A DNA stretch of 7,391 nt from Methanobrevibacter sp. (GCA_017646885.1 JAGCLR010000144.1:1-7391); one strand, 5' to 3'; shown: positions 1 through 4,775, numbered from the stretch's first letter. Notes: generated by a model not told the origin, from the letters alone. Program-made: numbers and translations.

Positions 1-486
1 GGTATAATCCTCTTCATCGTAGTATCTTAGTATTATTGAATGTTCAAAGTCCTGATAGTTATTGAAATGATATTCCTCATAATCTTCAATAAGGATTTTT
101 ATTTGTCTTTCTTTTTTATCAATTGATTCTATCCTGCAGAATTCATCCAAGAGTTCTGGGTCATAGTCATCGAAATACTCTTCGTTCTCTTCTTTTTTCA
201 ATTTGAATTCAATGAATCTTTCGTATTCTTCATCATCAAGAATCTCCTCTTCATCATACAATTCCTCTTCAGATTCTATTTTATACAGTTCAATATGGTC
301 ATTGTCATGGCTCATGTCAAGCAATTCGTTTATATTCAATCCGATTCCTTGAACTTTTCCTGTCTTTAGGTTGATGATTGTTTTTCCGGTTGATTCATAA
401 GCAATCCAGTTATCAAGTGCAGGCTCTATGATTTCCCTTATGCTTAAGCTTTCTATAAGTCTTCTAAGTTCCTCTTCACTTAGCAT
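1..486 (-). CDS. Acidic hypothetical protein, 5' part (runs off left edge)
   Basis: An open frame of 162 codons starts at ATG 486-484 and continues without a stop to base 1, so the C-terminus lies outside the window. I do not recognise the family. The visible part begins MLSEEELRRLIESL and has a short segment around residues 30-48 (NWIAYESTGKTIINLKTGKV) that could form a beta hairpin. From about residue 60 onward it is extremely acidic, with clusters such as SEEELYDEEEILDDEEYE. Roughly 30 percent of all visible residues are Asp or Glu. There is no signal peptide or membrane segment, so it is probably cytoplasmic. The start follows a GGGG-type ribosome site at 497-494; an ATG further upstream (499-497) is out of frame and meets a stop after three codons. 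It is transcribed divergently from priS. Codon use looks native and coding, so I think the gene is real; its function is unknown. Confidence 0.8.
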   Translation of the reverse strand, partial: MLSEEELRRLIESLSIREIIEPALDNWIAYESTGKTIINLKTGKVQGIGLNINELLDMSHDNDHIELYKIESEEELYDEEEILDDEEYERFIEFKLKKEENEEYFDDYDPELLDEFCRIESIDKKERQIKILIEDYEEYHFNNYQDFEHSIILRYYDEEDYT

Positions 487-579
487 TTCAATTCCCCATT
501 TTCTTTATTTTAGCTATTTTAATTAGTTATTTTCATTACAATAAGTTTTAAGTATTACCTAAATCATAAATATTTTTAC

Positions 580-590
580 TTATATATAAT
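580..590 (+). promoter_or_regulatory. TATA box of priS
   Basis: The run TTATATATAAT lies about 70-80 bp before the priS ATG and is the best TATA element in the divergent spacer. A start of transcription about 25 bp downstream (near 610) would give a leader of about 50 nt. The element is nearly symmetrical and could in principle also serve the minus-strand gene, but it lies about 95 bp from that start. I see no better minus-strand promoter. Confidence 0.5.
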
Positions 591-650
591 ATTTATTTAA
601 ATCCATTAAAAACTTTATTTAATTATTTTTATTTTTTGAATTTGACTTTT

Positions 651-656
651 GGTGAT
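651..656 (+). promoter_or_regulatory. Shine-Dalgarno that fixes the priS start
   Basis: GGTGAT matches the archaeal 16S 3' end (ATCACC) and sits 3 nt before ATG 660. The alternative in-frame TTG at 636 has only a T-rich stretch in front of it, so ATG 660 is preferred. Confidence 0.75.
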
Positions 657-659
657 TCT

Positions 660-1652
660 ATGTTTGGCACATCAAGTATTCAGGAAAGAAGGAGATATTA
701 CAGGGAGGAATGGTCTGAAAAGGACATCCCTGACTTTATCGCAGATGGAATCACTAAAAGGGAATTCGGTTTTGACCATTTAGGCCATGGTCCTAATGAC
801 AGGTATAAGGTGTTTTTCGGAACAAGGCCTCTCAAGCGATTTTTAAGAACCAAAGCCCCTTTTGCAGCATACATTTCTGTAGCATTCTATGCAAATCCGA
901 GAAATCGTGGAGGATGGGAAAAGGCAGAATACATATTTGACATAGATGCAAAGGATTTGCCTATCCGTTCATGCAGTTGCGATGGAGTATGCGAGATTTG
1001 CTTAGGTGAAGCTCTTGAGCGAGTAAACATTATGCTTGACACTTTAAAAGGTGATTTAGGCCTTAAGAACATACATCTCATTTATTCAGGTAGAGGATTC
1101 CACATTAGGATACTTGACCCTGTGATGATGGAAGCAGACAGTGACTTAAGGGGTGAGGTATTGAAGTATGTTGCTGGCGCTGAAGTTCCAAGATCAGAGT
1201 ATCCAAACGCCAATCCCGGTGGAAAGCCTTATAATCTTGAGCATTTCTCAATTCCAATAGCTTATCCTGCGGTTTTCACTGAAAAGGTGAAGTACAACAT
1301 TCTTCACTTGAAGGGAGATGAAAAGCTTGATGGAATCAACAGTAGATTGATGAAGGACATGGTTAAAAATAGGGATTACCTTTATGATGATGATTGGGGT
1401 TCATTCAAGCAAGCTATTGGTCCAAGAAGATATAAGGATATGGTAAATGCTATGGCAAGAGTCAATCTTGCTACAATCGATGCAAAGGTAACAATCGACT
1501 TAAAGAGGATCTTAAGACTTCCAAGTTCCCTTCACTCTAAAGTGAGCATGAAATGTGTTGAGGTAAAGAATCCTGAAACATTTGATCCATTCAAATCTGC
1601 TGTTCCTAAGTTCGTATATGAAAGAAAGGATGAATCCATTGCAGAAAAATAG
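660..1652 (+). CDS. priS: DNA primase small (catalytic) subunit PriS
   Basis: Catalytic subunit of the archaeal/eukaryotic-type primase, which with PriL makes the primers that start DNA synthesis at the replication fork. The product is 330 residues from ATG 660, a usual length for archaeal PriS. Visible landmarks in order: the N-terminal RRYYREEW segment (residues 11-18); the metal-binding pair D94 and D96 in YIFDID; a Cys cluster C105-x-C107-x3-C111-x2-C114 that fits the zinc knuckle; the nucleotide-binding SGRGFH at 143-148; and the third catalytic Asp, D280, in TIDLKRILRLPSSLH. All catalytic residues are present. The ATG at 660 is chosen over an in-frame TTG at 636 because GGTGAT lies just before it. 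A hairpin and T-tract follow the stop. PriL is not in the window. Identification is firm. Confidence 0.96.
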   Translation: MFGTSSIQERRRYYREEWSEKDIPDFIADGITKREFGFDHLGHGPNDRYKVFFGTRPLKRFLRTKAPFAAYISVAFYANPRNRGGWEKAEYIFDIDAKDLPIRSCSCDGVCEICLGEALERVNIMLDTLKGDLGLKNIHLIYSGRGFHIRILDPVMMEADSDLRGEVLKYVAGAEVPRSEYPNANPGGKPYNLEHFSIPIAYPAVFTEKVKYNILHLKGDEKLDGINSRLMKDMVKNRDYLYDDDWGSFKQAIGPRRYKDMVNAMARVNLATIDAKVTIDLKRILRLPSSLHSKVSMKCVEVKNPETFDPFKSAVPKFVYERKDESIAEK

Positions 1653-1658
1653 ATGTTT

Positions 1659-1694
1659 AAATTTCTATTGAAATTTCACTTTTTTTAATTTTTT
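1659..1694 (+). terminator. Hairpin plus T-tract after priS
   Basis: AAATTTC (1659-1665) and GAAATTT (1670-1676) form a perfect 7-bp stem with a TATT loop. They are followed by T7 at 1680-1686 and T6 at 1689-1694. It begins 6 nt after the priS stop. Confidence 0.65.
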
Positions 1695-1751
1695 ATGAAA
1701 ATTCATATTATTTTTTTACAAAAAAATAGATATTTTTAAATTAATCCTAAA

Positions 1752-1761
1752 CATATAATAT
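1752..1761 (+). promoter_or_regulatory. TATA-like element of the sequon-protein gene
   Basis: CATATAATAT lies about 50-60 bp before ATG 1812 and downstream of the priS terminator. Initiation about 25 bp further on would give a leader of about 30 nt. The DNA here is very AT-rich, so this is only moderately specific. Confidence 0.4.
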
Positions 1762-1798
1762 AATTAAGAATTAATTTATTTAATTTATTAATTTCATT

Positions 1799-1806
1799 AA
1801 GGAGGT
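1799..1806 (+). promoter_or_regulatory. Strong Shine-Dalgarno (AAGGAGGT)
   Basis: AAGGAGGT is the most complete ribosome site in the window and ends 5 nt before ATG 1812. It suggests efficient translation of the small surface protein. Confidence 0.75.
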
Positions 1807-1811
1807 TCAAT

Positions 1812-2210
1812 ATGTTGAATAAAAAACTTATAATCGGTTTTATTATTGCATTGATTGCTCTTATCGTAGTTGGATTTGTTGCATTGAATTTTGTTCCTAC
1901 AAATGATTTGATTGATTTGAATCTAACTGACAATGCTACAGAAAACATTACAGATAATCTCACTGAAAACCTAACTGTCAATCTTACTGATGACGTTAAT
2001 GGTTCAGAAGCAGCAAACAATGAAACTGCTCTTGTAGATTTAAATGATACAAATGCAAGCTCTGATGATATAGATCCGGGCGACGTATTGAAAAAGCAAA
2101 CTTTCACTGTAACCGAAAATGAAACTGGTCAGTATAAGGGAATGGAACCTGGAACCTATGTATTGTATTACACAGATAACGACGGTCCAATCAAAATCGA
2201 AAAAGTATAA
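1812..2210 (+). CDS. Membrane-anchored Asn/Thr-rich protein with 11 N-glycosylation sequons
   Basis: A 132-residue protein of unrecognised family. Residues 1-5 (MLNKK) are basic and residues 6-28 form one hydrophobic segment (IIGFIIALIALIVVGFVAL), so it is a signal anchor or secreted protein with its C-terminal part outside the cell. Residues 37-83 are rich in Asn, Thr and Asp and carry sequons N-x-S/T at N37, 41, 45, 49, 53, 57, 63, 70, 78 and 81, with one more at N103. The first six are spaced exactly four residues apart, as an N-x-T-x repeat. A short C-terminal region (about 95-132, ending KGMEPGTYVLYYTDNDGPIKIEKV in substance) looks like a small beta domain without Cys. By inference the middle is a glycosylated stalk between the membrane anchor and this head. 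It has its own strong ribosome site, promoter and terminator, so it is probably a single-gene unit. The ORF is secure; the role is not known. Confidence 0.85.
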   Translation: MLNKKLIIGFIIALIALIVVGFVALNFVPTNDLIDLNLTDNATENITDNLTENLTVNLTDDVNGSEAANNETALVDLNDTNASSDDIDPGDVLKKQTFTVTENETGQYKGMEPGTYVLYYTDNDGPIKIEKV

Positions 2211-2250
2211 TTGAATTTTTAATTTCTTACTTTTTCTTTTCTTTTTTTTT
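2199..2250 (+). terminator. Hairpin plus T-tract after the sequon-protein gene
   Basis: GAAAAAGTA (2199-2207) and TACTTTTTC (2228-2236) are perfect 9-bp complements flanking the stop codon at 2208-2210. An inner AATT/AATT pairing is possible. T9 follows at 2242-2250 and T8 at 2254-2261. Confidence 0.6.
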
Positions 2251-2366
2251 AAATTTTTTTTAATCTATTTTATTTTTAATTTCTAAACTTTTTTATTTTT
2301 CATCTAATTTTTTTTAAATAATCTTGAATATTATTTTTTTTCTTTATTTTTGAAATAAAATAATAA

Positions 2367-2380
2367 GAAACCTTTATAAG
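2367..2380 (+). promoter_or_regulatory. Strong archaeal promoter (BRE/TATA) of the small ORF
   Basis: GAAACC (2367-2372) followed by TTTATAAG (2373-2380) is a textbook archaeal BRE plus TATA box. Initiation about 25 bp downstream falls near 2400, immediately ahead of the GGTGA at 2403. It shares ACCTTTATA with a second promoter at 2556-2570. Confidence 0.65.
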
Positions 2381-2414
2381 TAACAGAAAACAAAATATTG
2401 TTGGTGAAATGTAA

Positions 2415-2492
2415 TTGAAAGGCAAAAACATTACTTATTTTAAAATTCATTCTTTTTTAGTTATTTTTCTATTAACATATTTGATATCTTAA
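2415..2492 (+). CDS. Candidate 25-aa hydrophobic small protein
   Basis: A 25-codon frame begins at TTG 2415 and ends at TAA 2490-2492. The peptide starts (L/M)KGKNITYFKIHS and continues with the hydrophobic stretch FLVIFLLTYLIS. That is a basic N-terminus followed by one potential short membrane segment. GGTGA at 2403-2407 lies 7 nt before the TTG, a strong BRE/TATA promoter lies just upstream, and a hairpin with a T-tract follows the stop, so the frame sits inside a complete tiny transcription unit. It could be a real membrane microprotein, a cut-off signal peptide left from a decayed surface-protein gene, or a chance frame inside a small RNA of about 130 nt. An ATG-TAA pair directly in front of the TTG (2409-2414) is odd. 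I recognise no family. Confidence 0.35.
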   Translation: MKGKNITYFKIHSFLVIFLLTYLIS

Positions 2493-2502
2493 ATAACTAA
2501 TT

Positions 2503-2533
2503 CATGATAATTTTTATCATGTCATTATTTTTT
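2503..2533 (+). terminator. Perfect hairpin plus T-tract
   Basis: CATGATAA (2503-2510) and TTATCATG (2514-2521) form a perfect 8-bp stem with a TTT loop. T6 follows at 2528-2533. It lies 10 nt after the stop of the small ORF and before the next promoter, as expected for a terminator. The symmetrical arms could also be a regulator site. Confidence 0.55.
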
Positions 2534-2555
2534 ATTCATTTGTTCTTAAAAAAAA

Positions 2556-2570
2556 GGACACCTTTATATA
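2556..2570 (+). promoter_or_regulatory. Second strong archaeal promoter, upstream of the vWA leader
   Basis: GGACACC (2556-2562) followed by TTTATATA (2563-2570) resembles BRE plus TATA. Initiation would be near 2590, about 190 nt before the vWA start codon, giving an unusually long leader for an archaeon. The alternative is a separate small RNA. Confidence 0.6.
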
Positions 2571-2589
2571 CTATGAAGTTCATACTATA

Positions 2590-2779
2590 ATTGTCGAAGA
2601 AAAATGACATCAAAATATGGGGGTTGATATCTAATTTGCTAATCATTTTTCAACATTCACTGTAATTCTATAATGCACCATTTATCACCTTAGCTGTTAA
2701 ATAAACTTACGAGGGGGAGTGGATGTTGATTATATAAAATTTATTTACTTTTATAAATCTAAACTAAAGGGGGTATTTT
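2590..2779 (+). promoter_or_regulatory. Candidate structured leader of the vWA gene
   Basis: No long gene fits here. Assuming initiation near 2590, the leader can form a 12-bp stem between 2650-2661 and 2718-2729 (core CAACATTCAC with GTGGATGTTG, one G-U pair). A competing pairing joins GTTGA at 2623-2627 with TCAAC at 2650-2654. The enclosed loop contains ATCACCTT (2684-2691), which matches the 16S 3' end over seven bases. Three GGGGG blocks occur, at 2619, 2713 and 2769; only the last serves the vWA start. The second is followed at a normal distance by a five-codon frame (2723-2737, peptide MLII). Together these suggest a regulated leader, but no known riboswitch class was recognised. Confidence 0.3.
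2728..2739 (+). promoter_or_regulatory. Alternative proximal TATA element of the vWA gene
   Basis: GATTATATAAAA lies about 45 bp before ATG 2780 and would place initiation near 2755 with a leader of about 25 nt. It lacks the C/G-rich BRE of the upstream promoter. If used, the structured leader would be skipped. Confidence 0.35.
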
Positions 2780-3529
2780 ATGGATAATGAAAGTATAAAA
2801 ATAGAAATTCAAAATCAGGATGAAAATTCTGATATGGCAGATTTAAACAAAAACAATGTAAAAGGGGGAAATGATATGGAAAATGAAAACAAAACTGTAT
2901 TAAATGACTACAACGATAAGAGACTTGAAAATATTGGAATTGAAGAGGAAATGGACTTGTTCTTCATTTTAGACAGAAGCGGATCAATGAGTGGAAGTGA
3001 AAGTGACACCATCAACGGGTTCAACGCTTTCATTGAAAAGCAAGCAGTGAAAAACCACAACATTCGTGTAACCACCATTCTCTTTGATGATAAGTATCAA
3101 GTCTTATACTCCAGAAAACCTATCTCTGAAGTGAAAGCACTTACTGAAAAGGAGTACTACGTTAGAGGATGTACCGCATTGCTCGATTCAATCGGAAAAA
3201 CCGTAAACTCTTACAAAAACGAAGTGGGTTCCGCTATGTGCATCATCACTTCTGACGGATATGAAAACGCATCCAGAGAGTACGATAGGGATCAAATCAG
3301 GAATATTATTGAAAACTGTGGATGGGAATTCGTATTTATCGGTGCGGATATAGATTCATACACAGAAGCATCACGCATTGGAATCCGTAAAAGCCGTGTT
3401 GCAAATTACAATAAAACTGCTAAAGGACACGAGGACATGTATGAAGCATGTAATCTAATTACCGACAGGTATTACAGAAAAAGAGACATAAACGATAACA
3501 ACGTGGATTGGAAAGAAAAATTAGACTAA
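2780..3529 (+). CDS. vWA-domain protein with intact MIDAS motif
   Basis: A 249-residue cytoplasmic protein with no signal peptide or membrane segment. Residues 1-55 are a polar Asn/Asp/Glu-rich extension. Residues 58-230 form a von Willebrand factor A domain, a fold that binds a metal ion and partner proteins. The MIDAS residues are all visible: D65-x-S67-x-S69 in FILDRSGSMSG, T132 in VRGCTALLDSIG, and D159 in IITSDGYENASREY. The later GWEFVFIGADID segment (181-192) is also typical of a family of single-domain vWA proteins common in bacteria. ATG 2780 has AAGGGGG (2767-2773) in front of it. A second in-frame ATG at 2876 (Met33) also has a good site (GGGGG, 2864-2868), so two products are possible. 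The core uses many C-ending codons (AAC, TAC, ACC), unlike the neighbours. A hairpin terminator overlaps its end. The ARPP-1-family gene follows 103 bp later. The domain is certain; the partner and process are unknown. Confidence 0.9.
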   Translation: MDNESIKIEIQNQDENSDMADLNKNNVKGGNDMENENKTVLNDYNDKRLENIGIEEEMDLFFILDRSGSMSGSESDTINGFNAFIEKQAVKNHNIRVTTILFDDKYQVLYSRKPISEVKALTEKEYYVRGCTALLDSIGKTVNSYKNEVGSAMCIITSDGYENASREYDRDQIRNIIENCGWEFVFIGADIDSYTEASRIGIRKSRVANYNKTAKGHEDMYEACNLITDRYYRKRDINDNNVDWKEKLD

Positions 3530-3548
3530 ATCTTTCCTTATTTTTTTT
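3510..3548 (+). terminator. Hairpin plus T-tract at the vWA stop
   Basis: GGAAAGA (3510-3516) and TCTTTCC (3531-3537) are perfect 7-bp complements flanking the stop codon at 3527-3529. An inner TTA/TAA pairing is possible. T8 follows at 3541-3548. It would separate the vWA and ARPP-1 transcripts unless read through. Confidence 0.65.
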
Positions 3549-3619
3549 ATTTCGAGCTGAAAATTGTAATTAAAAACACAATCATCAATCTTTTTCATAT
3601 TTTACAATAAAAAACAATC

Positions 3620-3627
3620 GGGGTGAT
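3620..3627 (+). promoter_or_regulatory. Shine-Dalgarno of the ARPP-1-family gene
   Basis: GGGGTGAT ends 5 nt before ATG 3633. An ATG at 3628 directly follows it but is closed at once by TAA (3631-3633), whose last A is the first base of the real start codon. I found no convincing TATA box between 3550 and 3610; TTCATATTTTAC near 3595 is too close to the ribosome site to fit well. Confidence 0.65.
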
Positions 3628-3632
3628 ATGTA

Positions 3633-4628
3633 ATGAATATTGTAATTGATGGTATGAATGTATCTTTAGAGCTATTGAACTCTCAAAGGTATAGGAATAT
3701 GGAAGTAATTCCAGTAAGAATAAAAAATAATGGTCATAAGGACTATTTGACCTTAAAAAGAGGAATCAGTGCAGGTTTTGTTGATATAACTGAATGTGAA
3801 GTGTCCACTGTAGGGACTGTTTTAGCTAGAAACAAAGCTAATGTGCCATTGGTCTTGATCGATGGGGATGAGATTGTAGGAGCTAAGCAAAACCGTATCA
3901 TGAACAGGTCCCTCATAGTTCCACCATTAACAACTATGGAAGTCTCTGTAAGCTGTACAGAACAGGGAAGATGGCATTATGGTAGAACTGGCGATATCTA
4001 TTTCGATGAAGATAGGGACATGGCTCATTTCCGCTATTCTGATGTTGCAGCTGACTTTTCTACAAGAAGAAATAAATCCCATGACTTATTTGAAAGGAAA
4101 TCTTGCCAATCTACCGTTTGGGATTCCATACATGACCTTGAAAGGAGAACCGCTTTCAGATCCAGAACAAGCGCTTTGCATGACAATTTCATAAACCATA
4201 AGCCTAGACTGGATAGGTATTTGAAAAATTTCCATGTGGAATATGGCCAATGCGGTGCTATATTCATCATTAATGGAGAAATTAAAGGTTTAGAGTTATT
4301 TGCTAACCCTTCAATCTATCAGGATTACCATGAAAAGATTTTTAAAAGCTATATCATGGAAGCAATAGTTGACTTTAGGATAAACCGTTGCAGGGATGAC
4401 GTATGGGAATTCCTAAGGGAGATTTCTCATAGTGAATTCAGAACTTCCAGATGGGAAGGAATTGGAAGGCATCTTCAATTTGCCAATGATTTTGGCTATG
4501 GTGCTGCCTTGTTTGATGGATACAGTTTGGTTCATTTAAATTATTTCAGCAGCGGCAAATCAAGAACCATTAGAAGAAAGCCAGGTAGAAGATACGGAAC
4601 CTTTAGAGATTTCGTAGACGATTGTTAA
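3633..4628 (+). CDS. ARPP-1 (DUF6569)-family protein
   Basis: A 331-residue soluble protein. From memory of the family it fits ARPP-1 (ARG and Rhodanese-Phosphatase-superfamily-associated Protein domain, formerly DUF6569). The pattern is an N-terminal YRNMEVIPVRI strand (20-30), then LTLKRGISAGFVDITE (39-54), then the hallmark DGDEIVGAKQNRIMNRSLIVPP at about 77-98, and SVSCTEQGRW (105-114). The invariant-looking residues E80, G83, K85, Q86, N87, R88, C108, E110, Q111, R113 and W114 cluster in these two motifs and may form an active or ligand site. The C-terminal half (150-305) is less conserved to my eye, and the tail (308-326) is strongly basic (GKSRTIRRKPGRR). No biochemical activity is established that I know of; the family name refers to co-occurrence with ADP-ribosylglycohydrolases and phosphatases. 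It follows the vWA gene by 103 bp, beyond a hairpin terminator. Family call moderately firm, function unknown. Confidence 0.75.
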   Translation: MNIVIDGMNVSLELLNSQRYRNMEVIPVRIKNNGHKDYLTLKRGISAGFVDITECEVSTVGTVLARNKANVPLVLIDGDEIVGAKQNRIMNRSLIVPPLTTMEVSVSCTEQGRWHYGRTGDIYFDEDRDMAHFRYSDVAADFSTRRNKSHDLFERKSCQSTVWDSIHDLERRTAFRSRTSALHDNFINHKPRLDRYLKNFHVEYGQCGAIFIINGEIKGLELFANPSIYQDYHEKIFKSYIMEAIVDFRINRCRDDVWEFLREISHSEFRTSRWEGIGRHLQFANDFGYGAALFDGYSLVHLNYFSSGKSRTIRRKPGRRYGTFRDFVDDC

Positions 4629-4631
4629 ATA

Positions 4632-4662
4632 AATAGTTATTTTAGCTATTCTTTCTTTTTTT
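4632..4662 (+). terminator. Hairpin plus T-tract after the ARPP-1-family gene
   Basis: AATAGTTA (4632-4639) and TAGCTATT (4643-4650) form an 8-bp stem with one G-U pair and a TTT loop. T7 follows at 4656-4662. It starts 3 nt after the stop codon. Confidence 0.6.
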
Positions 4663-4706
4663 CTATTTTTCAACCAAATTTATTCAATAATTATTTACAT
4701 AATAAA

Positions 4707-4718
4707 ATACTATATTTC
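4707..4718 (+). promoter_or_regulatory. TATA-like element of sstT
   Basis: ATACTATATTTC lies about 60 bp before ATG 4776. Initiation would fall near 4735, within the inverted repeat at 4719-4740. The ribosome site AGAGGA is at 4765-4770. Confidence 0.4.
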
Positions 4719-4740
4719 ATTAAGTATTGGATTACTTGAT
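4719..4740 (+). promoter_or_regulatory. Operator-like inverted repeat before sstT
   Basis: ATTAAGTA (4719-4726) and TACTTGAT (4733-4740) are complementary at 7 of 8 positions across a 6-bp spacer. The repeat directly follows the TATA element and covers the likely start of transcription, where a repressor would block initiation. No T-tract follows, so it is not a terminator. Confidence 0.35.
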
Positions 4741-4775
4741 AATTTTAATATTTGATGATTTTTTAGAGGAATTTT

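Noticed and set aside
887..1081. 64-codon minus-strand frame inside priS
   Set aside because: Antisense shadow over the catalytic and zinc-knuckle region of priS.
1736..2107. 123-codon open frame on the minus strand over the sequon-protein gene
   Set aside because: It is the antisense shadow of the Asn/Thr repeat (giving SVRLSVRFSV-like runs), has no ribosome site, and the plus-strand gene has a strong one.
2643..2681. Minus-strand 12-codon frame with an excellent AAGGTGAT site (2691-2684) before its ATG
   Set aside because: The site is striking, but the frame ends after 12 codons and no clear minus-strand promoter was found. The same bases are better read as the anti-Shine-Dalgarno-like ATCACCTT of the plus-strand leader.
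2211..2779. Search for tRNA, CRISPR repeats or an insertion sequence in the long gap
   Set aside because: No cloverleaf, regularly spaced repeats, terminal inverted repeats or transposase fragment could be seen.
3563..3582. ATTGT/ACAAT short inverted repeat between vWA and ARPP-1
   Set aside because: Only 5 bp in AT-rich DNA; the 7-bp hairpin with T8 just upstream explains termination better.
3979..4194. 71-codon plus-strand frame inside the ARPP-1 gene
   Set aside because: It overlaps a conserved-family gene in another frame and lacks its own ribosome site.
4034..4270. 78-codon minus-strand frame inside the ARPP-1 gene
   Set aside because: Antisense shadow without start signals.
4754..4759. 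TGATGA resembling a C box of a C/D guide RNA
   Set aside because: No matching D box, C' or D' elements or guide-length spacing nearby; it lies in the sstT leader.
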